64,000 nt of DNA from the NCBI GenBank assembly GCA_934700385.1, contig CAKUXO010000002.1, positions 1-64,000 on the forward strand, given 5' to 3'. Below are positions 25,212-34,549 of this stretch, piece after piece. A model generated the notes under the pieces. That model was given only the letters and a program-made list of their open reading frames with translations, made no database searches and had not been told where the DNA came from. This DNA is from an uncultured Candidatus Melainabacteria bacterium. Its GTDB lineage: Bacteria > Cyanobacteriota > Vampirovibrionia > Gastranaerophilales > Gastranaerophilaceae. Each line of letters opens with the position of its first letter. The first letter of the stretch is position 1. The position numbers were made by a program, and so were the translations under genes.

Positions 25212-28200
25212 ATGCTTCAAACTGTGCCTAATGCCATCAAAAACGCATTTCGTGGAAGTTTTATTAAAAAAATATGTAACTATCTTCATGATTGCGTTAG
25301 AGAAGAAGTTAAATCTTCAACTTTTAGAAATTTAAAAGCTGATAAAGAAAATAAATGGGTATTTTTAAAAGATGAAGAATCTGTTTTTAAAAACTTTGAT
25401 ACTCCCTTAAGGCTTGACGGTAAAGACAGCTCTTTAGTTGAATTAATGATTCAATCTGAGATGAATCAAAAAGAAAAATATTTAATCTACGGCTTTTTAT
25501 TTTTGGTTGGAAAAAATAATAAATCAAAAAAAGATAATGAATTTTTAACCCCTCTTTTATATGCCCCTGCAAAATTAGAGCGTGACGGTTTAAACATTGT
25601 TTTATCTATTCAAGAAGATGTATTATCTCTTAACACAGGTGCTATTGCTCAATTAATTAAAAGAGAAGATGAACAAGAAACAGATGCAATGTTAGCAGGG
25701 CTTTTAGATGTTGTACCAAAATTACCTCTAGAAGAAAATGAACTTAATATTTTTCTAACTACCTTAAAATCATTAGTTCCTGATATTGAAATATCTTTTA
25801 ATGAAAATGTTTCAAAAAATCGTGAAGATGAATTTTATAATCAAAAAGCAACCCTAGAAGATATTGAAGCAGGTAATCTTGATTTTGATTCAATTGAGCA
25901 ACTTCAAAATGCGCCAAAAGTAAAACTAGATAAATTATCTCTTGATTTTAGTCAGGCTGTTATTTTAACAACAAGACCGACTGTTACTGCTGGTGTTTTA
26001 CATGAACTTACTCAAATTGCTGAAAAACCATCAGGTGTTCATAGAGAAACTGTTTTAAACGTAATTAATCAAGAATTTTTAGAATCAAGCGGACAAAGTG
26101 AAATCAAAATAGATGATAATTCCCTATCTTCTTTCTTCCCGATAACTCCTCTTAGTCTTTCAACTTCACAAGAAGAAGTTATAAAAAATATTGAAGAAAA
26201 TGACTTTGTTGCCGTTTGCGGTCCCCCAGGGACAGGCAAAAGTCAAACGATAGTTAATGTTGTTGCGCATTTAATTGCTAATGGTAAATCTGTTTTAGTT
26301 GCAAGTAAAATGGATAAAGCGGTTGATGTTGTGGCTCAAAGGCTAAATACCCTTGGTGCGCCATTTTTAGCTTTAAGGGCAGGCAGAGCAAACTATCAAA
26401 AGCAATTAAATCTTGAACTTCAAGAATTATTATCAAGAAAAGTTAACTTAAATAGCGGTTTTGATGATAATATGACTGCTGGTGTTGATGATATGAAAGA
26501 ATTGCTTAAAGATATTAAACGACTTCAAAATATGGCTTTGTCGATTTTATCTTTAGAAAAAAAATACACTGAAATTTTTGAAGAATATGAAAGCGCAAAA
26601 GATTCAATTTCAGATTTAACTCTGATTGTTGAAAAAATAAAACTTGAGCACCTAAAAGAAGTTAAAAAGATTTTTTCTCAAATTGAAGATATTGAAAATA
26701 AATATAAAAAAGGTTTCTTTGATAAAATAAAGCTTTATTTTGACTACAATAAAATTAAAAAACTTTTAAAGTTACATAAAGTTTTAAATGAAGATATCTT
26801 AAAGCGTTTACCTTTTGAACTTAATATTGCTATGCAAGAAGCAGATTTAAGACATTGTGAAGATGAAATTAATTCAAAAGGAAATCTTCATCAAATTTTA
26901 AAAAGAATTAAAAATTTAAAATCTAAACAAAAGAAGCTTGCAATTGATATTTTGAAAAATAAAAGAAGAACCGCTTTAAAAAATATCATTCAAGACGCTC
27001 AAAAAAGAAGAAGATTAACAATCCATGCTAAATCTTTAGTTTCAAGAAAAACCAATCAGCAAAGTAAACTTCTTGAAAAAGAAGATTTTAAACCATTACT
27101 TGAAGCGTTTCCTTGCTGGTGCACTACAACATACGCTGTTTCAAATAGTTTACCTTTAAAACCTGCGATGTTTGATGTTTTAATTATAGATGAGGCTTCT
27201 CAATGTGATATTGCCTCTTGTATTCCTTTATTATATAGAGCTAAAAAAGCGATTATTGTGGGGGATGATAAGCAATTACCACATCTATCTTTCTTAGAAA
27301 AATCAAAAGAACAAAGTTTCTTATCTCAATATAACATTGATGAAAAATATCAATTAATTTGGAGATATAGAGATAACTCTATGTTTGATGTAACAAATTA
27401 TTATTCAAACACCCCTGTAATGCTTGATGAGCATTTTAGAAGCCCTGCGCCTATAATTGATTTTTCAGCTAAAGAATTTTATGGCGGAAAAATTAAGGTA
27501 ATGAGCCCATCAATTAATCAAAAAGATGTTGTTGAATTAAGAATTGTGCGTGACGGCAAAGTTGACCACGACGCAACAAGAAATATGGCTGAATGTGAAG
27601 AAATTGTTAAAACAATTCAAGAATTAATAACAGAAGATAAAAATAATGATTCTCCGCTTTCAATTGGGGTTATTTCGCCTTTCAGAGCGCAAGTTGACTT
27701 AATTAAAAAAGCTATTTTAAAAGTTTTTGATTCTGAAACAATTTTAAGACATAAACTTGATGTTGGTACAGCTCATACATTCCAAGGAGATGAAAGAGAT
27801 ATTATGCTTTTAAGCTGGACTTTTGCGCCTAATTCTCATAATCAAAGTCTTATTTTTGCTCAAAAACCAAATCTTTTTAACGTTGCAATTACAAGGGCAA
27901 AATCAAAACTGATTAATTTCATTTCAAGACCTATAAATGAGCTTCCTGAAGGACTTTTAAGAGATTATCTTGAATATGTTAAAAGGCTAAATTCATCTAT
28001 TCAAAAAAATACATTCAAAAATGATTTTGAAAAAATTGTCTATAATGAAATCCTAGAAGAATTCCCTTCTTTTAAAGATAATGTTTTTGCTGGTGTCATG
28101 ATGGGTGGCGTGAGTGCTGATATAGTAATCAATTGCCCGAAAAAAACCGTTGTTGAAATAGATGGGGTTATAGATGAAATATCATCAAATGTTGATGATA

Positions 28201-28316
28201 TGGAAAAACAAGCGTTAATTGAAAGATGTGGCTATAGCGTTATTAGAATAACAAAAAGAGAGTGGCAAATTTCTTCAAACGCTTGCTTAGAGCGCATTAG
28301 ACAAGCAATAAGCTAA
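25212..28316 (+). CDS. SF1 (Upf1/Dna2-type) helicase with C-terminal nuclease-like domain
   Basis: 1034 residues. The N-terminal 310 residues match no motif seen here. The helicase has motif I GPPGTGKSQT (near 337), motif II LIIDEASQCD (near 660), motif III IIVGDDKQLPH, motif V GTAHTFQGDERDIM and motif VI LFNVAITRAKSKLI. An insertion rich in Lys and Leu coiled coil lies between I and II. The last 100 residues contain VVEIDGVIDE and GYSVIRITKREW, the layout of a small Vsr/DUF559-like endonuclease. Such fusions occur in antiphage proteins and in repair. Here the neighbours are housekeeping genes. SD AGAGGA; function not settled. Confidence 0.85.
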   Translation: MLQTVPNAIKNAFRGSFIKKICNYLHDCVREEVKSSTFRNLKADKENKWVFLKDEESVFKNFDTPLRLDGKDSSLVELMIQSEMNQKEKYLIYGFLFLVGKNNKSKKDNEFLTPLLYAPAKLERDGLNIVLSIQEDVLSLNTGAIAQLIKREDEQETDAMLAGLLDVVPKLPLEENELNIFLTTLKSLVPDIEISFNENVSKNREDEFYNQKATLEDIEAGNLDFDSIEQLQNAPKVKLDKLSLDFSQAVILTTRPTVTAGVLHELTQIAEKPSGVHRETVLNVINQEFLESSGQSEIKIDDNSLSSFFPITPLSLSTSQEEVIKNIEENDFVAVCGPPGTGKSQTIVNVVAHLIANGKSVLVASKMDKAVDVVAQRLNTLGAPFLALRAGRANYQKQLNLELQELLSRKVNLNSGFDDNMTAGVDDMKELLKDIKRLQNMALSILSLEKKYTEIFEEYESAKDSISDLTLIVEKIKLEHLKEVKKIFSQIEDIENKYKKGFFDKIKLYFDYNKIKKLLKLHKVLNEDILKRLPFELNIAMQEADLRHCEDEINSKGNLHQILKRIKNLKSKQKKLAIDILKNKRRTALKNIIQDAQKRRRLTIHAKSLVSRKTNQQSKLLEKEDFKPLLEAFPCWCTTTYAVSNSLPLKPAMFDVLIIDEASQCDIASCIPLLYRAKKAIIVGDDKQLPHLSFLEKSKEQSFLSQYNIDEKYQLIWRYRDNSMFDVTNYYSNTPVMLDEHFRSPAPIIDFSAKEFYGGKIKVMSPSINQKDVVELRIVRDGKVDHDATRNMAECEEIVKTIQELITEDKNNDSPLSIGVISPFRAQVDLIKKAILKVFDSETILRHKLDVGTAHTFQGDERDIMLLSWTFAPNSHNQSLIFAQKPNLFNVAITRAKSKLINFISRPINELPEGLLRDYLEYVKRLNSSIQKNTFKNDFEKIVYNEILEEFPSFKDNVFAGVMMGGVSADIVINCPKKTVVEIDGVIDEISSNVDDMEKQALIERCGYSVIRITKREWQISSNACLERIRQAIS

Positions 28317-28338
28317 AAATTTCTATTTAATATTTTTT

Positions 28339-28347
28339 TGATAAAAT
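28339..28347 (+). promoter_or_regulatory. Extended -10, six bases before mutS2 ATG
   Basis: TGA TAAAAT (28339-28347), six A/T bases, ATG at 28354. No SD. It lies only 22 bases beyond the helicase stop codon, so mutS2 has its own start despite the tight spacing. Confidence 0.65.
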
Positions 28348-28353
28348 AAAAAT

Positions 28354-30714
28354 ATGAATATGGAATTTAAAAATTTAAACGAACATCACCTTGCTCTTGA
28401 ATTTGATAAGGTTCTTTTGTCAATTTCAAAATATGCTCTTAATTCACAATCTAAAAATGAAATTTTAAATCAAGAAATCTATAATAAAAAAGCGCAAATT
28501 GAATATGAGCTTGATTTAGTTAATGAAGCTAAAAACATTATCAACCAAACCGCAAGCGGTTCATTGGTTGAAGATTTTTTAGATTGCAATAAAATCTTTA
28601 AGCAAAATTTTCTATCAAGCGAAGAAATAATTGAACTGGCAAAAATTTTAAGATATTCAAGATTAACAAAAAATCAAATTTCAAAGTTTGATGAAGCTAA
28701 AAATCTTAATGAAATAATTAAAAATTTATACATTGATAAAAATTTTGAAGATAAAATTTTTAATACTTTTGATAAAGAATTAAATGTTGTTGATAGCGCA
28801 AGCGATACCTTAAAATCTTTAAGAAATTCATATAAAGATAATAAAGAAAATCTTAAAAATGCAATTAATCAACTTTTACAAAATCATAGCTTTTTAGATA
28901 ACTTGCAAGATAGTGTTGTGTCTTTAAGGGATAATCGCCCCGTTTTTCAAGTTAAAGCGAGTTGTAAAAACAAAGTTTCAGGTATTGTTCATGATATTTC
29001 ATCAACAAATTTAACATATTTCATTGAGCCATCTCAACTTGTTCCTTATTCAAATAAATTAAAACAAATTGAAATAGAAATAAAAGCTGAAATTGATAGA
29101 ATTCTTTATCAATTAGCTCAAGAATTAAAAGAAATTTCAGAGGAAATTAAAAAAAATCAAAAGATTTTAATTAAAATTGATTTAACTTTTGCAAAAGCAA
29201 AATATGCAATTCACCTTAAGGCAATTCCAGCAGAAATTTCTGAAAACAAAATAATTGAATTTCAAGGAATGCGCCACCCTTTATTAATCGAAGTTAAAGA
29301 AAATGTTGTTGAAAATGATTTTGAACTTGGAAATAACTACAACTGCCTTTTAATCACAGGTTCTAATACTGGTGGTAAAACAGTTGCACTTAAAACTGTC
29401 GGTTTACTTGTTTTAATGACAAAAGCAGGGCTTCACATTCCTTGTTTGGGTGCTAAAATTTATCCTTATAATGAAATTTATTGTGATATATCTAAAGAAC
29501 AAAGCCTTGAACAAGGTTTTTCAACCTATAGTGCTCACATTAAAAACATAGCTAATATTATGGATTTATTAGATGAAAATTCTTTAATATTACTGGATGA
29601 ATTAGGTTCAGGTACTGACCCAACTGAAAGCGCTTGTATTTCAAGAGCAATTTTAAAATTTATTAAAGAAAAAAATTCTCAAGCGATTATAACAACGCAC
29701 CTTGGCGAATTAAAGTCTTTAAAATATGAAGATGATTATTTTGAAAATGCAACTGTAACTTTTGATATAACCACCTTAAAACCAACCTATAAATTAATTT
29801 TTGGGGTTTCAGGTACATCAAATGCTATTGAAATATCTTCTGAATTAGGATTAAATCAAAAAATTATTCTAATGGCAAAAGAATATTTTGAAGAAAGTAA
29901 AAATGATAATACAAAACTTTTTTCAAAAATTGAAAAAACTAATCAAAATTTAATTCAAAAAGAAGAAGAAATTAATAAAAAATTAGATAACATAAATCAA
30001 GATAAATCTGAATTTGAAACAAAATTAAAAGAATTAAAACAAAATAAAAAGAAATCTCTTGAAAACTTTAAAAAGAAATTTCAAAATCAACTTGAAGACG
30101 CAAGAGATGAAATCAAAGAAATTGTTAATGAAATTAGAAAAGAAAAATCTCTTAAAGTTGCGATGCGCTCTTATGATAGATTAAATAAAATTGAAAGCAA
30201 AATCCGTGAAGATTTTTCAAATTCTTCTGATGAACTTGAAGAAAAGTTTAAGCCGCTTGATTCTAAAAATCTTAAAATTGGGCAAAATGTTCTTGTTAAA
30301 AAACTTGGTCAAGTTGTTATTTTAAATTCATTACCCGATAAAAAAGGTAATGTTGAAATAAGAATAGGTAATATCAATTCTAAAATTAATATTTCAAAAT
30401 TAGCTCATACAGATAAAAAAGTGGCACCCCACCTTAAAAAGGTTCAAGTTTCTTTTGATAATACGGATAATCTTCTATCAAGATTAGATTTAAGAGGAAT
30501 GAGAGCCCTAGATGCTATTGAATATTTAGATGAAAAATTAGATAAAGCAAGCCTAAGAGGTTTAAATCAAATAACGGTTATCCATGGTTATGGAACAGGG
30601 GCATTGAAATCTGCTGTTAAAGATTATCTTCAAAACTCTCCTTATGTTGCAAAATTTCGCTATGGAGATGAAACCCAAGGGCGAGATGGAGTTGTTATAG
30701 TCGATTTATTATGA
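28354..30714 (+). CDS. mutS2: Endonuclease MutS2
   Basis: 786 residues, normal for MutS2. The ATPase has Walker A GSNTGGKTVALKT (near 333) and Walker B LILLDELGSGTDPTE (near 413). A long Lys/Glu coiled coil covers about 520-620. The C-terminal Smr nuclease domain has LDLRGMRALDAIEYL (near 713) and the HGYGTGALK loop. It lacks the mismatch-recognition domain, as the family does. Known roles are suppressing recombination and rescuing collided ribosomes. The stop overlaps the next start (ATGA), so an alkD-like protein is co-expressed. Confidence 0.95.
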   Translation: MNMEFKNLNEHHLALEFDKVLLSISKYALNSQSKNEILNQEIYNKKAQIEYELDLVNEAKNIINQTASGSLVEDFLDCNKIFKQNFLSSEEIIELAKILRYSRLTKNQISKFDEAKNLNEIIKNLYIDKNFEDKIFNTFDKELNVVDSASDTLKSLRNSYKDNKENLKNAINQLLQNHSFLDNLQDSVVSLRDNRPVFQVKASCKNKVSGIVHDISSTNLTYFIEPSQLVPYSNKLKQIEIEIKAEIDRILYQLAQELKEISEEIKKNQKILIKIDLTFAKAKYAIHLKAIPAEISENKIIEFQGMRHPLLIEVKENVVENDFELGNNYNCLLITGSNTGGKTVALKTVGLLVLMTKAGLHIPCLGAKIYPYNEIYCDISKEQSLEQGFSTYSAHIKNIANIMDLLDENSLILLDELGSGTDPTESACISRAILKFIKEKNSQAIITTHLGELKSLKYEDDYFENATVTFDITTLKPTYKLIFGVSGTSNAIEISSELGLNQKIILMAKEYFEESKNDNTKLFSKIEKTNQNLIQKEEEINKKLDNINQDKSEFETKLKELKQNKKKSLENFKKKFQNQLEDARDEIKEIVNEIRKEKSLKVAMRSYDRLNKIESKIREDFSNSSDELEEKFKPLDSKNLKIGQNVLVKKLGQVVILNSLPDKKGNVEIRIGNINSKINISKLAHTDKKVAPHLKKVQVSFDNTDNLLSRLDLRGMRALDAIEYLDEKLDKASLRGLNQITVIHGYGTGALKSAVKDYLQNSPYVAKFRYGDETQGRDGVVIVDLL

Positions 30715-31397
30715 TAGAAAAAGTTAAAAAAACTCTTTTTTCTTTAAAAGAAAAGAAATATCAAGAATTTTCTTCAAGATTAATTCCAAATTGCAATAAT
30801 ATGCTTGGGGTCAGAATTCCTCTTTTAAGAAAAATGGCGCTTGAAATTTCAAAAACTAATTATCAAGATTATTTTATTGAAAATGACGATGAATTTTTTG
30901 AATTAACAATGATAGAAGGGCTTGTGATTGGCTATTTAAAAATTAATTTTGAGGAGAAATTATCTTTAATTAAAAAATTCATTCCTAAAATAAATAATTG
31001 GTCAGTTTGTGACGCCTTTTGTTCAAATTTAAAAATTGTAAATAAAAATAAAGAAGATTTTAAAATTTTTTTAGAAAATTATTTTAATTCTAAAGATGAA
31101 TTTGAACTTCGCTTTTGTTATGTAATTTTATTAAATTTTTATGTAAAAGATGACCTAGACTATGTTTTAGATAAAATTTCAAAATTTAATAATGACTTTT
31201 ATTATTCTAAAATGGCGGTTGCTTGGTGTTTATCATATTGCTTTATGAATGATTTTAATAAAACCTTAAATTATCTTAAAAATTTAAAAATTGATAACAA
31301 AGTAATAAAAAAGGGAATTACAAAAGCAATTGAATCTTTTAGAATTACAAAAGAACAAAAAGAACTTTTAAAAGAAGTTAGAAAAAATTTTTCTTAA
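30711..31397 (+). CDS. AlkD-like DNA alkylation repair protein
   Basis: 228 residues, all-helical HEAT-like repeats as in AlkD. Recognisable blocks are NCNNMLGVRIPLLRKMA, NWSVCDAFCSNLK and the MAVAWCLSYCF helix near residue 155. AlkD-type enzymes remove positively charged alkyl bases without flipping them. The gene starts inside the mutS2 stop region (4-base overlap), placing it in the same operon. Confidence 0.82.
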   Translation: MIEKVKKTLFSLKEKKYQEFSSRLIPNCNNMLGVRIPLLRKMALEISKTNYQDYFIENDDEFFELTMIEGLVIGYLKINFEEKLSLIKKFIPKINNWSVCDAFCSNLKIVNKNKEDFKIFLENYFNSKDEFELRFCYVILLNFYVKDDLDYVLDKISKFNNDFYYSKMAVAWCLSYCFMNDFNKTLNYLKNLKIDNKVIKKGITKAIESFRITKEQKELLKEVRKNFS

Positions 31398-31440
31398 CCT
31401 TTTATAAATAATAATGTATAATTAGAAAAATGGAGTTGAT

Positions 31441-31860
31441 ATGTGGCAAATAATTTTAGGTATAGGTTTTATATTTTTAATTCTTGAAATGTTTACCCCT
31501 ACTATGTTTTTCTTGAATTTTTCAATAAGCGCTTTTATCTGCGCTATTTTATCTTTATATATTAAAAATGTTTATTTTTTAATTGTTGTTTTTAGTATTC
31601 TTTCTGTTGTTTTAATTTTCACCCTAAGACCACTTTTAGTTAGAAAAACTCAAAACAAAAATCTTGAAACTGGGATTAATGCTAAGTATATCGGTAAAAC
31701 CGCAAAAGTTATTGAAAAAATTGATAGTAATTCAGGTGCTATAACCATTTATGATGAAAGATGGCAAGCAAAATCAAAAAATAATGAAACCTTTGAAGTT
31801 AATGAAATAGTTAAAATTGTTAGCTTTGAAGGCATTGTTGCTTATGTAGAAAAAGTTTAA
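31441..31860 (+). CDS. NfeD-like membrane protein
   Basis: 139 residues. Three hydrophobic segments (about 3-20, 25-42, 44-62) precede a small OB-fold domain with the typical GKTAKVIEKIDSNSGAITI. NfeD proteins pair with SPFH/stomatin partners to organise membrane microdomains. The partner is encoded 11 bases downstream. A TATAAT near 31417 and SD GGAG support an independent start after alkD. Confidence 0.88.
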   Translation: MWQIILGIGFIFLILEMFTPTMFFLNFSISAFICAILSLYIKNVYFLIVVFSILSVVLIFTLRPLLVRKTQNKNLETGINAKYIGKTAKVIEKIDSNSGAITIYDERWQAKSKNNETFEVNEIVKIVSFEGIVAYVEKV

Positions 31861-31871
31861 AGGAGTATTAA

Positions 31872-32843
31872 ATGAGCATTTTTTTAGTTTTACTTTTGGC
31901 TCTTGTTGTTGTTTTTGCACTGAAAGGTGTGATAATTGTACAACAAGCAGAAGTTGTTATTGTTGAAAGACTTGGTAAATATTCTAGAACCCTTGAATCG
32001 GGTTTGAATTTTATTTTACCTATAATTGAAGCCCCAAGGGGAATTTCTTGGAAAGTCACTCAACGTGGGATTGACGGACAATCTTATTCATATATTAAAG
32101 AAAGAACAAAAATAGACCTAAGAGAATCTGTTTATGACTTCCCTCGTCAAACGGTAATCACAAAAGATAATGTTTCAATTAGCATTAATGCTCTTTTATA
32201 TTTTCAAATTGTTGAAGCAAAATCAGCAGTGTATGAAATTCAAAACTTACCTGAAGCAATTGAAAAATTGACTCAAACAACCCTAAGAAACCTTGTTGGG
32301 CAATTGGATTTAGATGAAACTTTAGTTTCAAGAGATAAAATTAATAATGAACTTCGCTCTATTTTAGATGAAGCAACAAATAAATGGGGTGTTAAGGTAA
32401 ATAGGGTTGAATTGCAAGATATTATCCCACCTGTTGATATTCAAACTGCTATGGAAAAACAAATGAAAGCAGAACGTGATAGACGTGCCGCTATTTTAGA
32501 AGCGGAGGGCTTGAAGAAATCTGCAATTTTAAAAGCAGAGGGTGAAAAAGAAGCTGCAATTAATCAAGCAGAGGGTACTAAAAAAGCTGAAATCTTAAAA
32601 GCAGAAGGTTTTGCCCAAGCAAGATTAATTGAAGCAGACGCTGAAAAAGAGGCAATTAGAAGAATTACAGAAGCCTTTAATAATCAAGGTCACCCTGATA
32701 AATATTTAATTGCTATGAAATATCTTGAATCTCTTGAAGATATTGCAAAAGGTCAAAACAATAAAATTGTTTATATGCCTTATGAAGCAACAGGAATTTT
32801 ATCTTCAATCGATGGCATAAAAGAAATGTTGAACACAAAATAA
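31872..32843 (+). CDS. SPFH/band 7 (stomatin-like, QmcA-type) protein
   Basis: 323 residues. One N-terminal membrane helix (about 3-20) leads into the SPFH domain, which starts VVIVERLGKYSRTLESG. The later half is a coiled coil with repeated LKAEGEKEAA-type heptads (about 205-250). These proteins oligomerise at the membrane and work with NfeD partners. A strong SD (AAAGGAG) starts it 11 bases after nfeD. A terminator follows. Confidence 0.92.
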   Translation: MSIFLVLLLALVVVFALKGVIIVQQAEVVIVERLGKYSRTLESGLNFILPIIEAPRGISWKVTQRGIDGQSYSYIKERTKIDLRESVYDFPRQTVITKDNVSISINALLYFQIVEAKSAVYEIQNLPEAIEKLTQTTLRNLVGQLDLDETLVSRDKINNELRSILDEATNKWGVKVNRVELQDIIPPVDIQTAMEKQMKAERDRRAAILEAEGLKKSAILKAEGEKEAAINQAEGTKKAEILKAEGFAQARLIEADAEKEAIRRITEAFNNQGHPDKYLIAMKYLESLEDIAKGQNNKIVYMPYEATGILSSIDGIKEMLNTK

Positions 32844-32865
32844 TTTAAAATATAATCAAAATTAA

Positions 32866-32890
32866 AAGCCCTCTATTTTAGAGGGCTTAT
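32866..32890. terminator. Convergent terminator after SPFH gene and rpaB
   Basis: The 10-bp stem AAGCCCTCTA/TAGAGGGCTT (32866-32875 with 32879-32888) has a three-base loop. T-rich or A-rich flanks on both sides let it serve both converging transcripts. Confidence 0.8.
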
Positions 32891-32910
32891 TTATTGAAAC
32901 TTATTTGGTT

Positions 32911-33660
32911 TTAACCTATTCTTTGAAACATATAACCAATGCCACGAGCTGTTAAAATTAATTCAGGGTTAGCAGGGTCTGTTTCTAATTTTGAACGAAG
33001 TCTTGAAATATGAACGTCAACAACACGTGTATCAATTCTATGATCTGGTGGATATGCCCAAACGTGTTGAAGAATTTCATTTCTTGAATATGCAGTTCCT
33101 GAATTATTAACTAATAATTCAAGCAAGCTGAATTCCATGCCTGTAAGACGGATTCTTTCGTTTTTACGATAAACTTGACGTCTTGCAGTATCGATTTTAA
33201 TGTTTCCTGTTGTAATAACGTTTTTAGTTGTTTTACCTGTTGGAACAGTAATATCTTTGCTTACAGATCTTCTTAAAACTGCTTTTACACGAGCTTCTAA
33301 TTCTTTTGGGCTGAAAGGTTTAATAACATAATCATCAGCGCCAAGTTCAAGCCCTGTAATTCTTTCAGATACATCACCAAGAGCTGTTAAAATGATGATA
33401 GGTACATCTGAAACTCTTCTGATTTCTCTTGTAACTCCATAACCGTCCATTTTTGGCATCATAACGTCTAAAATAACGATGTCTGGATTGGTTTTATTAA
33501 AAAGTTCAACAGCTTCTTCGCCATCTTCAGCAGTAACAACAACATAACCAGCCATTTTAAGACGAGTTTCTAAAATTCTTCTAATACTAGCCTCGTCATC
33601 AACGACTAATATTCTTTGTTTGGAGTCATTCTGGGGTTCACCTTGAATATCTTTGGTCAT
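32911..33660 (-). CDS. rpaB: RpaB-like OmpR-family response regulator
   Basis: 249 residues. The receiver domain has the acidic pair in ILVVDDEASIRRILETRL, the phospho-Asp in IVILDVMMPKMDGYGV (near 67) and Lys in KPFSPKELEARVKAVLRR. The winged-helix output domain has RIRLTGMEFSLLELL and VVDVHISRLRSKLE. The run of shared blocks is far closer to cyanobacterial RpaB than to generic OmpR/PhoB proteins. In Cyanobacteria RpaB controls stress and redox genes with the kinase NblS. No kinase is adjacent. SD AAGGAAA. This is the best lineage marker in the window. Confidence 0.85.
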   Translation of the reverse strand: MTKDIQGEPQNDSKQRILVVDDEASIRRILETRLKMAGYVVVTAEDGEEAVELFNKTNPDIVILDVMMPKMDGYGVTREIRRVSDVPIIILTALGDVSERITGLELGADDYVIKPFSPKELEARVKAVLRRSVSKDITVPTGKTTKNVITTGNIKIDTARRQVYRKNERIRLTGMEFSLLELLVNNSGTAYSRNEILQHVWAYPPDHRIDTRVVDVHISRLRSKLETDPANPELILTARGIGYMFQRIG

Positions 33661-33837
33661 TTCTTTTCCTTACTTATCGTTTAGTTATACATGATTACAA
33701 AATATATACTTTTTTTAATTTATATTAACATAAATTAATTTTTTTTGCAAAATGTATATTTTTATAAAAAAATGCCCTGCTTTTTGCAGGGACATTTGGT
33801 TGTTTAAAATCGTTAGTAAGGGTTGTTGTTAGTTAGG
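33661..33837. other. Intergenic region between rpaB and the coiled-coil gene
   Basis: Very AT-rich; holds the terminator of the upstream minus-strand gene (33766-33794) and presumably the rpaB promoter near 33680-33720. No further gene is visible. Confidence 0.5.
33766..33794 (-). terminator. Intrinsic terminator after the coiled-coil protein gene
   Basis: CCCTGC/GCAGGG stem (33775-33780 with 33786-33791) with an A5 loop and seven T's on the minus strand. Confidence 0.8.
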
Positions 33838-34401
33838 TTAAGCTAGTTTTATTGTATTTCTTTGTATTTCTTGACTTATTTGATCGCTAACTGCGTCAAG
33901 TTCCGCTTGTTCTGATTCAACTAAGGCTTCTAATTCCGCCTCTTTGTTTTGAAGTTCAACTTCTTTTTCATTAATTATCGGCATAATTTCTTTATCAATG
34001 AATTCTGTCATATTTGATTCATAGAATTTTTGTCTCATCGTATCGGTATCTAGTTCACCTGTATCAGGGTCAAAATATAGCTGTGCTTGTTGAGCTAGGG
34101 CCGAATTATTATAATATTGTTCTTGAGTAACATCTTGATAGGCTTGGGCATAGGTATCCGTTAAATCTTGCGAAGTTTGCGTACAAACATCGTTAGCATA
34201 AGCCATTACATCAAGCGCATTACCAAATAAATCTGTTCCAAGTGAAGCAATTTCAGCCGGTGTAACCATACCGTCACCTATCGCTGTGGAAAAGCTGCTT
34301 AATCTTCTAAGCTCGTTTTGGATTTTTAATTTTTCCGAAGTTTTTTCACTAATACTTTTTTGTAACTTACTCTTAGTAAGTGACATAATAAGCCATGCCA
34401 T
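33838..34401 (-). CDS. Helical coiled-coil protein, unknown
   Basis: 187 residues from the ATG at 34401, which has AGGAG eight bases upstream; a GTG at 34410 overlaps that SD and is unlikely. Helical throughout, with a hydrophobic first turn, a Lys-rich helix (about 8-30), a middle part with Asp/Thr/Tyr, and an acidic Glu-rich coiled coil at the end (about 135-180). Two acidic patches such as DPDTGELDTDT could bind cations. It is monocistronic with its own terminator. No family is recognised; an abundant structural or surface-associated protein is possible. Confidence 0.7.
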   Translation of the reverse strand: MAWLIMSLTKSKLQKSISEKTSEKLKIQNELRRLSSFSTAIGDGMVTPAEIASLGTDLFGNALDVMAYANDVCTQTSQDLTDTYAQAYQDVTQEQYYNNSALAQQAQLYFDPDTGELDTDTMRQKFYESNMTEFIDKEIMPIINEKEVELQNKEAELEALVESEQAELDAVSDQISQEIQRNTIKLA

Positions 34402-34549
34402 AACACACACTCCTAACCTAATTCAATTTTTAAACTAACCTTACATTATAATAAAGTTTTTTTCTCTTTTAAAATTGCTTTTTTGTTATTATTTTCTTAA
34501 CAAAACTTTACATTGTTTAAGTTTTTTATATTTATAGTTTAATTAAAGT

